The translations under genes were made by a program, and so were the position numbers. This document shows positions 1-8,696 of a DNA stretch of 64,000 nt, one piece after another. A model generated the notes under the pieces. The model made no database searches, was not told the DNA's origin, and saw only the letters and a program-made list of their open reading frames with translations. The stretch is taken from the NCBI GenBank assembly GCA_964417555.1, contig CAYQIM010000048.1:1-64000 (forward strand). The letters run 5' to 3'. Origin of the DNA: CAYQIM01 sp964417555 (GTDB lineage Bacteria > Pseudomonadota > Gammaproteobacteria > Diplorickettsiales > Diplorickettsiaceae). Numbering within the stretch: the first letter of the stretch is position 1; each line of letters opens with the position of its first letter.

Positions 1-505
1 GACGCAGGACGAATCGCGGCCTAATTTCAGTCGCGTGATGCGAATTAATTTTGGGGACACGATGGCCAAAATTTTTCATGAGCATAGCGACTCGCTTGAC
101 TTTTCCATTAATTATTCCTTGTGTTTTTAAGGTATGTAAACGAGATATCAGTTTTTCAGCATCAGTCGCCTCTGTAATTTCTGTAATGAATGTTGATAAT
201 TGTTCGTTATTGGTTGGAAGTCTTGCTAAGAAATTAAATAGCTGGTCCAACTGTTCTATTTGGGGAGTATGTATTAAAAGTTCAAAATTACTTTCGTTCA
301 ATATATCTCTTTCGTATAAAAACTCCAGATTTTTTCTTATTAAAAATACAGCTCGAGGATGTTTTGCTTGTAAGATAGCAAGTAGGTTTTTTTGGCCTCT
401 CAGCGGAAGAGTGGAGTATTCTTCTGCCATATGAAGAACAGCCGCAAAATTATCAGAATTAAATTCTGGCGTAAAGTCCATATCGCGCGTTCTGTCTGCA
501 TCCAT
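1..505 (-). CDS. Hypothetical protein, 5' part only (runs off the left edge)
   Basis: The minus strand is open from an ATG at 505 to the window edge, about 168 codons, with a GGAG-type ribosome-binding site just upstream. The product begins MDADRTRDMDFTPEFNSDNF and is acidic and helical-looking, with phrases such as LAILQAKHPRAVFLIRKNLEF. No signal peptide, membrane segment or known domain was recognised. Composition and style resemble the other effector-like proteins of this window (for example the repeat protein at 28978-31512), but this is only an impression. The plus-strand open frame over the same bases is not credible as a gene. Confidence 0.6.
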   Translation of the reverse strand, partial: MDADRTRDMDFTPEFNSDNFAAVLHMAEEYSTLPLRGQKNLLAILQAKHPRAVFLIRKNLEFLYERDILNESNFELLIHTPQIEQLDQLFNFLARLPTNNEQLSTFITEITEATDAEKLISRLHTLKTQGIINGKVKRVAMLMKNFGHRVPKINSHHATEIRPRFVLR

Positions 506-665
506 TTATTGTTTTCTCCAAACATTTTACCGTTATATTCTAAAATGGATGAAAGCAAGAGAAAATGGCTAAATGTGGTGAATTGTTATTAAGGATTAGG
601 ATAAAAAAATTCGATTTAAATAAGTTAACGACTTCGTATCGCTGTGTTGACAAATTTCTTAGTTA

Positions 666-2240
666 TTAAGAGATAGCATCCAGCCACTTTACGTCTTGTA
701 ATTTCTTATTATGTGAAATAAATAACACACGATTAGCAATCTTATTGATGAAATGGCGATCGTGACTGACAAATATCAGTGTACCGGTATAGTTGCGTAA
801 GGCAGTTGCCAAGGCATCGCTGGCTTCAATATCAAGGTGGTTGGTAGGTTCATCTAATATCAATACATTAGGCGATTCCAAAACAAGCTTGGCTAACAAT
901 AGGCGTGCGGCTTCACCACCACTTAACGACAAAATATCTTTCTGTACATCGTCTTTGCTAAAAAGTACCTGCGCTAACGTTTTACGAAGTGTTTGTTCTG
1001 CTGCGCCACTGACTTGGTTGGCTAACCAATCTAATACGGTGGCTTTTTTATTGAGTAAATCATGATGATCTTGCGAAAAATAACTGATATGCGTTTCATA
1101 ACCCCACGCAAACTCACCTTGATCGGGCATGATGGTACCCAATAAAAGTTTGATCAAGGTCGACTTTCCAATTCCATTTTCGCCAACCATCGCAACTTTT
1201 TCACCGCGCTTAATCGTAAAGTTGAGTTCTTTAAATAATTTTTTGTTTTTAAAATCTTTAGCTAAATTTTTAACACGTAATACTTCTTTCCCTGATGGAC
1301 GAAAGGGTTTAAATTGAAAATGCGGTCTGACGCGTGAGGATTGTTTGATATCAGGAATCTCTATCTTTTCGATCATTTTTAAGCGCGATTGTGCTTGTCT
1401 CGCTTTTGAATTTTTGGCACGAAACTTATCAACAAAACTTTGCATGGCGGCAATTTTAAGTTCCGCATGGCGCTTTTGATGTAGTTTTTGTTCTTCAATT
1501 AATTGTTTTTCACTAATAAATTTCTCATAATTACCGCTGTATTCGCGTATTTCACCATAATCAACATCCAGAATCTTGTCGGCGAGTCGATTAATAAATT
1601 CCACATCGTGCGAGATGAATAACAGTAAGCCCTTAAATTCATTTTTTAAATAATTTTCTAACCATTGAATCGAAATGACATCGAGGTGATTGGTGGGTTC
1701 ATCTAGTAACAGGATAGACGGTTCTTCGAACAAGGCTTGCGCTAACAACACACGTAATTTAAAGCCTCCCGAAAGCGTACTGAGCGGTTTTTGATGATAA
1801 TCTGCCTGAATGCCCAGTCCAGTTAATAGCTTTTCAGCTAAACCTTTGGCACTATAACCATTCAGGTGCGCAATCGTTTCCTCGAGTTTACTGATGCGAT
1901 TGACGTTTTTTTCATTCCAGTGATTAGCGGCCAATAATTTTTCTTTTTCAACCATCGCTTGCCATAGCATGGGTTTCCCTTGTAACACGATGTCGGTAAT
2001 GATTGTATTTTCATAGCGGAATTGGTCTTGTTTCAACCAACCTACAGTCGCGTCTTTAGGAATAGACAACGTACCGTCAATGGCTTCTTCGCTACCGGTC
2101 AGTAATTTTAAGAAAGTCGATTTGCCGGCACCGTTGGCACCGACTAAGGCATACCGTTTTTGATCTAAAAGGATGAGCGTTACGTCATAGAATAACAATT
2201 TTTCTCCATACGCCATGCTCAGTTGATTAATGGATATCAT
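666..2240 (-). CDS. ybiT: ABC-F family ATPase, YbiT-like
   Basis: A soluble protein of 524 residues with two ABC ATPase domains in tandem and no membrane segments, the mark of ABC-F translation factors that act on the ribosome. The first Walker A is GANGAGKST (34-42), followed by an LSGG signature and LLLDEPTNHLD. The second Walker A is GENGIGKST near 350, with LSGGEAARLLLAKL and LILDEPTNHLD near 435-465. Between them lies a charged linker rich in Lys and Gln, the P-site tRNA interaction motif region. Length and N-terminal sequence fit the YbiT branch (about 530 residues) better than Uup or EttA. The ribosomal role comes from the family; the precise branch is my judgement. Confidence 0.85.
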   Translation of the reverse strand: MISINQLSMAYGEKLLFYDVTLILLDQKRYALVGANGAGKSTFLKLLTGSEEAIDGTLSIPKDATVGWLKQDQFRYENTIITDIVLQGKPMLWQAMVEKEKLLAANHWNEKNVNRISKLEETIAHLNGYSAKGLAEKLLTGLGIQADYHQKPLSTLSGGFKLRVLLAQALFEEPSILLLDEPTNHLDVISIQWLENYLKNEFKGLLLFISHDVEFINRLADKILDVDYGEIREYSGNYEKFISEKQLIEEQKLHQKRHAELKIAAMQSFVDKFRAKNSKARQAQSRLKMIEKIEIPDIKQSSRVRPHFQFKPFRPSGKEVLRVKNLAKDFKNKKLFKELNFTIKRGEKVAMVGENGIGKSTLIKLLLGTIMPDQGEFAWGYETHISYFSQDHHDLLNKKATVLDWLANQVSGAAEQTLRKTLAQVLFSKDDVQKDILSLSGGEAARLLLAKLVLESPNVLILDEPTNHLDIEASDALATALRNYTGTLIFVSHDRHFINKIANRVLFISHNKKLQDVKWLDAIS

Positions 2241-2249
2241 AAATGATTG

Positions 2250-2446
2250 TCATTGCGAGCGCCGTAGGCGCATATCTTTATACTAATTTAAGCTGTTATT
2301 GTTACGTTATTAAACAAACCGTCATGGCGAGCGAGTGTAACGAGCGCGGCCATCCAGTCACGATTTTCTGGATTGCCACACGCTTCGCGCTCGCAATGAC
2401 ATTATCACTTAACGTGTTTGTCACTACCTTAGCTCGCCATGACGAT
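2250..2446. repeat. Palindromic interspersed repeat, family A (best copy 2321-2400)
   Basis: An 80-bp unit at 2321-2400 begins GTCATGGCGAGCGAG and ends GCGCTCGCAATGAC, so its ends are inverted repeats. Partial copies flank it: CATTGCGAGCGCCGTAGGCG at 2251-2270 and CTCGCCATGAC at 2433-2443. A second full copy lies at 20919-21000 and a decayed one at 32719-32816. The unit fills the gap between two convergently placed gene ends and has no coding potential. It resembles the widespread REP-like GTCATTGCGAGC elements of proteobacteria. Confidence 0.75.
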
Positions 2447-2458
2447 ATTTTTCATCTG

Positions 2459-3550
2459 TTACACATTAAATAAAAAATGAATAACATCACCGTCTTTGAC
2501 CAGATAGGTTTTACCTTCCAAACGCCATTTTCCGGCTTCTTTTGCACCTTGTTCGCCATGATAGTGAATAAAATCTTCGTAGCTGATCACTTCAGCACGA
2601 ATGAAACCTTTTTCAAAGTCGGTGTGTATGCGACTAGCGGCCTGCGGTGCCGTTGCCCCTTGGTGTACCGTCCATGCCCGAACTTCTTTCACACCCGCAG
2701 TAAAATAGGTTTGCAAGCCTAAGAGATCATAACCGGCACGAATGAGTCTATCGAGACCCGTTTCCTGTAAACCGAGTTCTTGTAAAAACTCCTTTTTTTC
2801 TTCTTCGTTTAAATCAATACAGTCTTCTTCTAGCTTTGCACAAAGCGTGATGACGGTGGCCTGTTCTTTTGCAGCTAAGGTTTGCAATTGGGTAAGCAGT
2901 GGATTATTAACAAAGCCTTTCTCATCGACATTGGCAATATAAAGTGTCGCTTTTAGAGTTAACAATTGATAAGGTTGTAGCAGCGCTTTCTCTTCCACAC
3001 TCAGTGCGAGGTTACGCAGTAATTGGCCTTGATTGAGCTCAGGAATAATACGTTCGAGTAAACTTTTGGTTTGATTCGCCAGTTTATCGTTGGCTTTTGC
3101 CGCACGGTTTAAACGTAAAATGGCCTTTTCAGCGGTTTCTAAATCGGCTAAAGCAAGTTCGGTATTAATGGTTTGAATATCGGCAATAGGGTCCACTTTG
3201 CCAGCGACGTGAACGATATCGTCATGTTCAAAACAACGTACTACCTGCGCAATCGCATCCACTTCGCGGATATGAGAGAGAAATTTGTTACCTAAACCTT
3301 CGCCTTGGGCTGCACCTGCTACTAAACCGGCAATATCAACAAACTCCATGCTGGTAGGGATTACTTTTTGTGGTTTAACGATGTGGGCTAATTCGGCTAA
3401 GCGAGGATCCGGAACAGGTACGATGCCCACATTGGGTTCAATCGTGCAAAAAGGATAATTAGCCGCCGCAATACCGGCTTTGGTGAGTGCATTAAAAAGA
3501 GTCGACTTACCAACGTTAGGAAGACCGACGATACCACATTTAAATCCCAT
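2459..3550 (-). CDS. ychF: Redox-regulated ATPase YchF (Obg/OLA1 family)
   Basis: A full-length 363-residue YchF. Walker A is GLPNVGKST at residues 9-17, with DIAGLVAGAAQGEGLGN for switch II. In place of the GTPase NKxD motif the protein has NVDE (in YIANVDEKG), the family feature that shifts specificity to ATP. A C-terminal TGS domain ends in KDGDVIHFLFNV. It lies 17 bp downstream of pth on the same strand, the usual gammaproteobacterial pair. It acts in the cytosol, bound to ribosomes, in stress and translation control (family knowledge). Confidence 0.95.
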   Translation of the reverse strand: MGFKCGIVGLPNVGKSTLFNALTKAGIAAANYPFCTIEPNVGIVPVPDPRLAELAHIVKPQKVIPTSMEFVDIAGLVAGAAQGEGLGNKFLSHIREVDAIAQVVRCFEHDDIVHVAGKVDPIADIQTINTELALADLETAEKAILRLNRAAKANDKLANQTKSLLERIIPELNQGQLLRNLALSVEEKALLQPYQLLTLKATLYIANVDEKGFVNNPLLTQLQTLAAKEQATVITLCAKLEEDCIDLNEEEKKEFLQELGLQETGLDRLIRAGYDLLGLQTYFTAGVKEVRAWTVHQGATAPQAASRIHTDFEKGFIRAEVISYEDFIHYHGEQGAKEAGKWRLEGKTYLVKDGDVIHFLFNV

Positions 3551-3567
3551 AACGTTTCCTATTGCTT

Positions 3568-4158
3568 TTATTCTTTACTATGTAAGTTCTGTATTGCACG
3601 GTGTTGTTCTCCGCTGATAAAGGCGGGAAGTAGGGTTAATACCTGTTCGATGATTTCATCTATTTTTTGGCGGTCAGCTACCGAAGGGGCACTTAGCACG
3701 TAATCGTGGACACGGTTGCGCTGCCCAGGATGACCGATACCTAAGCGTAGACGCCAAAAGTTTTTGCTGCCTAATTGCGCAACGATATCTTTTAAACCAT
3801 TATGTCCACCTTCGCCACCGCCTTGTTTAAAACGTGCAATACCCGGGGGTAGGTCCAAATCATCATGTACGACCAAAATGGCTTCGGGGGGTATCTGATA
3901 AAAATTCGCCAAGGCACTAATAGCACGGCCGGAATGGTTCATGTAGGTGGTAGGGATTAATAAATAACACCTTTCATTCGCTAGAGTTGTCTTTGCCGTT
4001 AAACCCCGGAACTTAGCTTCTGCTTTTAAAGGTAATCCTGCTTGTTTAGCGATGACTTCCACAACCCACGCCCCGGCGTTATGCCGGCTGTTTGCATACG
4101 CTTGTCCAGGATTTGCTAAGCCGGCAATCAGCTGAATAGGGGGAGAAGTCATCGGCAC
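3568..4158 (-). CDS. pth: Peptidyl-tRNA hydrolase
   Basis: 196 residues. It carries the N-terminal signature GLANPGQAYANSRHNAG (13-29), which includes the catalytic His26, then HDDLDLPPG and GGGEGGHNGLKDI, all diagnostic of bacterial Pth. It releases peptides from prematurely dropped peptidyl-tRNAs and recycles the tRNA. It sits between rplY (15 bp away) and ychF (17 bp away) in one transcription direction, so the three are probably co-transcribed. The short segment before GLANPG (MPMTSPPIQLIA) gives a normal-length N-terminus. Confidence 0.95.
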   Translation of the reverse strand: MPMTSPPIQLIAGLANPGQAYANSRHNAGAWVVEVIAKQAGLPLKAEAKFRGLTAKTTLANERCYLLIPTTYMNHSGRAISALANFYQIPPEAILVVHDDLDLPPGIARFKQGGGEGGHNGLKDIVAQLGSKNFWRLRLGIGHPGQRNRVHDYVLSAPSVADRQKIDEIIEQVLTLLPAFISGEQHRAIQNLHSKE

Positions 4159-4173
4159 AACATACAGGATTAA

Positions 4174-4854
4174 CTATTTTTTATCCTTATCGTTCTGACC
4201 TTCCGCAGTATCTTCTTTCACATTAATAGCAGGAACTTCAGCCGATGCCGGTGCAGCCGTTTCTTCTTCAACAGCCGCACGCGGCAGATGAATATTTACC
4301 ACCGTTTGGTCATCATTATGCGTTAGGGCCATGAGTTCGACACCAGCAGGCAAAGCGATTTGCGATAAATGGAAGGCTTCATCCAATCCTAACTGTGAAA
4401 CATCGATTTCAATATATTCTGGCAGCGCATCTGGTAAACAACGGACTTCGACGCTGTTGAGTAAACGGGCTAATACACCGCCACTTTCTTTCACACCAGG
4501 AGCGATATTTTCACCTTTAAAGTGTAGGGGCACGGACATCGTGATTTTTTCTTTCGCAGTGATGCGTAGTAAATCTATATGGATGATACGCGGTTTATAA
4601 GCATGGCGTTGTAAATCTTTGAGTACCGCTTTTTGGGGTTTACCATCGACATGAATGGTTAAAATATGTGAGTAAAAAGCCTCATTTTCCAGTGCACGCA
4701 GTACTTGATTATGATCAAAAGACAGCGGCTGAGGGGCTTCTCCGGCACCATAAAGGATAGCGGGGACTCGGTTCTCAAGGCGGCGCAGACGGCGGCTCGC
4801 ACCCGTCCCAAAAGCCTCTCGAGTTTGGGCTGACAGTTCAAATTGTGTAGACAT
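4174..4854 (-). CDS. rplY: 50S ribosomal protein L25, long (TL5/CTC) form
   Basis: 226 residues, so the two-domain CTC form rather than the short 94-residue E. coli L25. The N-terminal part has the 5S-rRNA-binding barrel (REAFGTGASRRLRR, VPAILYGAGE). The C-terminal beta domain follows and ends in an acidic tail (ETAAPASAEVPAINVKEDT then a Lys/Asp end). The start ATG at 4854 is followed directly by the expected conserved N-terminus. First gene of the rplY-pth-ychF group; its promoter must lie in the 350-bp gap to prs. Confidence 0.93.
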   Translation of the reverse strand: MSTQFELSAQTREAFGTGASRRLRRLENRVPAILYGAGEAPQPLSFDHNQVLRALENEAFYSHILTIHVDGKPQKAVLKDLQRHAYKPRIIHIDLLRITAKEKITMSVPLHFKGENIAPGVKESGGVLARLLNSVEVRCLPDALPEYIEIDVSQLGLDEAFHLSQIALPAGVELMALTHNDDQTVVNIHLPRAAVEEETAAPASAEVPAINVKEDTAEGQNDKDKK

Positions 4855-5204
4855 CGGTTAATACCTCAATAAAATAACAAACCCTTCCCGCGACCAGGAA
4901 TGGGCTAGGCCGCCTAGTGTACTGGGATTTTACGAAAAGTACTAGGCTGGCTTTAAGCGAAAAGCCGTCTTTCGGTGTAGTGCTTTGTTACCGACTTTAT
5001 TTGCGGTACTCATTTTACATAGAGGTAAACCACCGTATATTACTTGCTTACGAGTGGAAATTTAAGAAAAGAGTTTTACTTGCGCTAAGCGTTCATGAAA
5101 ACTTTTATCGTGATTTAAAGAAATACAGAAGCTACGCGGAAGAAGTGTATAAGCTATAATAGCCTCTTGTTCTACCTTGTTTGCTGAATACTTATTTAGC
5201 TATG
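4855..5204. repeat. Intergenic gap holding a degraded family B repeat (about 4947-5035)
   Basis: From 4947 (CTGGCTTTAAGCG) to about 5035 the sequence follows the left two-thirds of the family B element seen at 19999-20182 and 40464-40638. Shared landmarks are CTTTCGGTGTAG, GCGGTACTCATTT and AGAGGTAAACCACCG. The right arm is replaced by unrelated AT-rich DNA. An 80-codon plus-strand frame crosses the gap; its last 30 or so residues look protein-like, but its first half is repeat sequence, so I do not call it a gene. The region probably also holds the promoter of rplY, which I could not pinpoint. Confidence 0.55.
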
Positions 5205-6164
5205 TTAATCAACAAACATCGAGCTAACCGATTCCTCGCTATTAATTCGGCAGATAGTCTTGGCCAACATATTGCTTAGGCTAAGTTGACGAATTTTTTT
5301 AAAATGACTCGCCTGATCGTGCAAAGGAATGGTATCAGTGACGACAAGCTCATCGATACAAGAAGCTTCAATATTTTTGATAGCATGACCGGACAAAACC
5401 GGATGTGTGCAATAGGCCATGATCTTTTTAGCACCATTTTCTTTTAAGGATTGTGCCGCTAAACACAAGGTTCCTCCGGTATCAACAATATCATCGATTA
5501 ATAAACAGTTTCGATCTTTGACGTCTCCGATAAGATGCATGACTTCCGTTTTATTAGGGCCGGTACGGCGTTTATCAATGATCGCAATGTCGGCATCATT
5601 CAGTCGTTTAGCAATGGCACGTGCGCGAACAACACCGCCTACGTCTGGAGAAACAACGATCAGTGGATCCTTTTCTTTATTAATCGCTTTTGCTTTGATG
5701 TCGGTTAGAATCTCCGGTGTCGCATAGACGTTATCGACGGGGATATCAAAAAAGCCTTGGATTTGATCAGCATGCAGATCGACGGTAAGTAAGCGACTAA
5801 TGCCGACAGCAGTCATCATATCAGCAACAACTCGGGCGGTGATAGGCACACGTGAAGAACGAATACGCCTATCCTGACGTCCATAACCAAAATAGGGAAC
5901 CACAGCAGTAATCCGTTTAGCGGATGCCCTACGTAGAGCATCGGCCATAATGATTAATTCCATTAAGTTATTATTAACTGGAGGGCAGGTGGGTTGGATC
6001 ACAAACACATCCTGGCCTCTGACATTTTCTAAAATTTCGACAATAATTTCCCCATCACTAAAATGGCCAACAATGGCTTTTCCTAATTCCATGTCTAAAT
6101 GTTTAACTATTTTCTCAGCAAGCGACCGATTGGCATTGCCCATAAAGATCATCATTTCAGACAC
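5205..6164 (-). CDS. prs: Ribose-phosphate pyrophosphokinase
   Basis: 319 residues, close to the usual 315. It makes PRPP from ribose 5-phosphate and ATP for nucleotide, NAD, His and Trp synthesis. Visible motifs are PYFGYGRQDRR, VDLHADQIQGFF, the flexible-loop region KRRTGPN and the PRPP-binding loop CLLIDDIVDTGGT. The neighbourhood (tRNA-Gln, ispE and lolB behind it on the same strand) is the standard gammaproteobacterial prs locus. No lesions seen. Confidence 0.95.
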   Translation of the reverse strand: MSEMMIFMGNANRSLAEKIVKHLDMELGKAIVGHFSDGEIIVEILENVRGQDVFVIQPTCPPVNNNLMELIIMADALRRASAKRITAVVPYFGYGRQDRRIRSSRVPITARVVADMMTAVGISRLLTVDLHADQIQGFFDIPVDNVYATPEILTDIKAKAINKEKDPLIVVSPDVGGVVRARAIAKRLNDADIAIIDKRRTGPNKTEVMHLIGDVKDRNCLLIDDIVDTGGTLCLAAQSLKENGAKKIMAYCTHPVLSGHAIKNIEASCIDELVVTDTIPLHDQASHFKKIRQLSLSNMLAKTICRINSEESVSSMFVD

Positions 6165-6232
6165 AGAGGGACCTCGTTGTGTTAATTAATCGATGGATAA
6201 ATAATGAATAGATAATTTGCATAGTTAACAAT

Positions 6233-6307
6233 TGGCTGGGGTGCTAGGATTCGAACCTAGGAATGCTGAGATCAAAACCCAGTGCCTTACCACTTGGCGA
6301 CACCCCA
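6233..6307 (-). tRNA. tRNA-Gln (anticodon TTG)
   Basis: On the minus strand the acceptor TGGGGTG (6307-6301) pairs with CACCCCA, followed by the discriminator G and an encoded CCA at 6235-6233. The anticodon loop TTTTGAT lies between CTGGG and CTCAG stems and gives anticodon TTG. The T-loop GGTTCGAATCC is intact. It lies between prs and ispE, all on the minus strand, as in many gammaproteobacteria. Confidence 0.95.
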
Positions 6308-6348
6308 ATTCTCTATTGCCAAACTGTGCCATTAGCTTGATTTCATTG

Positions 6349-7230
6349 TTAATGGGAAAAGAGTTCAGTTTTTTTCTGCAAAGGGGATGTTGTTAAACCC
6401 TTGCTAATAAATCCCTGATAACGCTTTTTTATTTTTTTTAACAATGCTTCTGCCTGTGCTTTAGTATCCAATGCTGCAAAAACGCACGATCCGGTTCCTG
6501 ATAATTTCGCCGGTGCAAAGTGATTTAAAAAATCTAACGCCTCTGCGATAGCAGGATAATCCTGCCGAACGACTTCTTCAAAATCGTTATGCGTTTTTAT
6601 GTGTTCATTTAAAAACGTTTGTATTCTGATGGCTGTTGTGCTGTATGTCAATTGTGGATGTGAAAAAAGTTTTGCGGTCGACACCGACAGGGGAGGCATC
6701 AACACTACATACCATGTTTCTGGCAAGGTGATGGCTCGTAATTTTTCACCGATTCCTTCGGCCCAACTGGTTTTACCAGTAATAAAAACAGGGACATCAG
6801 CACCTAAACAGCGCCCTAATGTCAGTAACTCATTCTGGGAGAGGTTCAATTGCCAAAGACAATTTAATGCCACTAAGGTGGTGGCGGCATTTGAGCTGCC
6901 GCCACCTAAACCACTGCCGATAGGAATGCGTTTTTTGATCAGTATGTCTATTCCTGGATAAGTTTTTGTCTTGGCTTGCAGCTGCTTGGCGGCTTTAATC
7001 ACTAAATTATCTTCATCGGGAATAATTGCTGCGGTGACAGGATTCAGCAAGGAAAGACATGTACAATTAATTTGCGAATCCATACGTGGGGTAAAAACCA
7101 ACTCATCACCATAATCTAATAACTGAAAAACGGTTTGTATATCATGATAACCATCACTACGGCGCCGTATGATATGTAAAAAAAGATTGAGTTTAGCGGG
7201 TGATGGCCAGTGATAAAGTGGCGTAGCCAA
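6349..7230 (-). CDS. ispE: 4-diphosphocytidyl-2-C-methyl-D-erythritol kinase
   Basis: 293 residues; the GHMP kinase of the non-mevalonate (MEP) isoprenoid pathway. The N-terminus WPSPAKLNLFLHI is the conserved substrate-binding start. The ATP-binding GHMP motif IGSGLGGGSSNAATT sits near 106-120, and the third motif is AKLSGTGSCVFA. The start ATG lies 2 bp after the lolB stop, so translation is tightly linked. It implies that the organism keeps the MEP pathway, which would also feed ubiA further along. Confidence 0.94.
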   Translation of the reverse strand: MATPLYHWPSPAKLNLFLHIIRRRSDGYHDIQTVFQLLDYGDELVFTPRMDSQINCTCLSLLNPVTAAIIPDEDNLVIKAAKQLQAKTKTYPGIDILIKKRIPIGSGLGGGSSNAATTLVALNCLWQLNLSQNELLTLGRCLGADVPVFITGKTSWAEGIGEKLRAITLPETWYVVLMPPLSVSTAKLFSHPQLTYSTTAIRIQTFLNEHIKTHNDFEEVVRQDYPAIAEALDFLNHFAPAKLSGTGSCVFAALDTKAQAEALLKKIKKRYQGFISKGLTTSPLQKKTELFSH

Positions 7231-7232
7231 AA

Positions 7233-7847
7233 TTAATTAAACTCCCAGTGCGTTATTAAAATTCGTACCACCCATTGCCTATTGGTTAGTTCTATACGAT
7301 CCGGAATATCCAGTGTTCCACTATTGGTATAATGTAAATAGTTAATGCGCCAACCGGATTGACGTAATTTTAACAGACGGTTATAGGCATCTAAACTCAT
7401 GGTGTAACGCGATTGCGGCGCGGGTAGTCCGCGCAACCAATAATACAATTGTAACACAGGTAAATGTAAACCTAATTGTTGTGTTAAGAGTTGTTCCGCA
7501 TTGGTAGAAGTATAAGTTTGGTTATGCGCTAACAGCGTAACCTGGGTTGGGTTTCCATTGAGTAAAATACTTTGGGTGCCGAAAGGACCAAATAACCGTA
7601 ACTGATAATTCGTTTTAATTTGTTGCCAGTTAAATGAGGCATTAGCACCCGACCCTTTTTGGCCATGAATTGCAATATTGCCATTCGCTTGCCAATTAGG
7701 TAAGCGATTGAGTTGTGCTTTGCGTTGGGCCCAGGGTAGATAATGGTTAATGGGTTTCGGGGTGTAAAGCGGAGACGGTTGTAAAAAAGTAGAACAACCA
7801 CTAACAAAAAACATTAAGATAAGCACTATACTCTTTTTCATATTCAA
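7233..7847 (-). CDS. lolB: Outer-membrane lipoprotein receptor LolB
   Basis: 204 residues. It starts with a lipoprotein signal peptide: MNMKKSIVLILMFFVSGC, with the lipobox Cys at residue 18. The mature part has W-rich segments (LPNWQANGNIAIHG, FNWQQIKTNYQLRLFGPFG) and the half-barrel pattern of LolB, which takes lipoproteins from LolA and inserts them in the outer membrane. The lolB-ispE-prs order is the usual context. Overall similarity is moderate, as is normal for LolB, but context and lipobox make the call firm. Confidence 0.88.
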   Translation of the reverse strand: MNMKKSIVLILMFFVSGCSTFLQPSPLYTPKPINHYLPWAQRKAQLNRLPNWQANGNIAIHGQKGSGANASFNWQQIKTNYQLRLFGPFGTQSILLNGNPTQVTLLAHNQTYTSTNAEQLLTQQLGLHLPVLQLYYWLRGLPAPQSRYTMSLDAYNRLLKLRQSGWRINYLHYTNSGTLDIPDRIELTNRQWVVRILITHWEFN

Positions 7848-7874
7848 GTCAGAAATCTAAGGATGAAAGTGTCG

Positions 7875-7894
7875 CCTTGTGCGAAAGCACACAG
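7875..7894 (+). other. GAAA-tetraloop hairpin in the rsmE leader
   Basis: TGTGC-GAAA-GCACA (7878-7891) forms a short perfect stem closed by a GNRA tetraloop. It is flanked by CCT and AGG that can extend it with one bulge. It lies 40 bp upstream of rsmE and also in the divergent lolB leader. It could stabilise the leader or be chance; no known riboswitch was recognised. Confidence 0.3.
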
Positions 7895-7932
7895 GTCCAT
7901 ATCTGTTTATTAAAAGGTAGGTAAATCATTTT

Positions 7933-8682
7933 ATGCGTCTTACGCGTATCTATCAACAACAACCCTTAAGCGAGGGTGAAACACTGTGCTTATCAAAAGA
8001 AGCCAGCCACCATCTTGTCCGTGTACTTCGTTTGGTGGTGGGAGGCGAGTTTATTTTGTTTAATGGCGAAGGTGGAGAATTTAAGGCAAAAATTATTTCA
8101 TTACAAAAAAATATCGCTGCCGTGCAAGTGGGAAAATTCAATCCGATCAATCCGGAATCACCTTTACAAACTATTCTAGCACAGACTGTGCTTCGGCCTG
8201 AGAAAATGGATTACACCCTACAAAAAGCCGCTGAGCTCGGCGTAACCCACATTGTACCGTTGATAACAGAACGTTGTTCTTTGTTCAAGTTGTCACCAGA
8301 ACGTTGGAAAAATCGTTTAGCGCATTGGCGAGCTATTTTGATAAACGCGTGTGAACAATCGGGTAGAACGCAGATATCCAGGATAACTAGAGCAGTTCCT
8401 TTTAAAATAGCGATAACTGAAATAAAGGCCGATAGGCGTGTTATCCTAATGCCACATGCAGAACCCTCTTCTATGATGTCATGGGCTAAGATGAGTCATT
8501 CTGTTGCTGTATTGGTGGGTCCTGAAGGGGGATGGTCAGAAACAGAAATACGGCTGGCGATAGCGGCAGATTATCTTCCTCTTCAATTAGGCCCACGCAT
8601 ATTGAGGACCGAAACCGCCGGTTTAGTGGCACTGACTTTATTACAAACACGATTTGGCGACATCTCTTTAAATTTAGACTAG
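7933..8682 (+). CDS. rsmE: 16S rRNA (uracil-1498-N3)-methyltransferase
   Basis: 249 residues, SPOUT (trefoil-knot) methyltransferase. The N-terminal PUA-like part contains HHLVRVLRL and the FNGEGGEF segment. The AdoMet-binding knot has VLVGPEGGWSETEI and LGPRILRTETAGLVAL near the C-terminus, both diagnostic for RsmE. It methylates U1498 of 16S rRNA on assembled 30S subunits. The downstream rnr starts 14 bp after its stop, so rsmE-rnr-rlmB looks like one RNA-metabolism operon. Confidence 0.93.
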   Translation: MRLTRIYQQQPLSEGETLCLSKEASHHLVRVLRLVVGGEFILFNGEGGEFKAKIISLQKNIAAVQVGKFNPINPESPLQTILAQTVLRPEKMDYTLQKAAELGVTHIVPLITERCSLFKLSPERWKNRLAHWRAILINACEQSGRTQISRITRAVPFKIAITEIKADRRVILMPHAEPSSMMSWAKMSHSVAVLVGPEGGWSETEIRLAIAADYLPLQLGPRILRTETAGLVALTLLQTRFGDISLNLD

Positions 8683-8696
8683 GATGAAAATATCAA

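Noticed and set aside
51..434. 127-codon plus-strand frame at the left end
   Set aside because: It is antisense to a better frame on the minus strand that has a ribosome-binding site and natural composition; the plus product looks like shadow coding.
2243..2473. 76-codon plus-strand frame after the ABC-F gene
   Set aside because: It is made wholly of family A repeat sequence.
4917..5159. 80-codon plus-strand frame upstream of prs
   Set aside because: Its first half is a family B repeat. The last residues look protein-like but have no start or ribosome-binding site of their own and no family I know.
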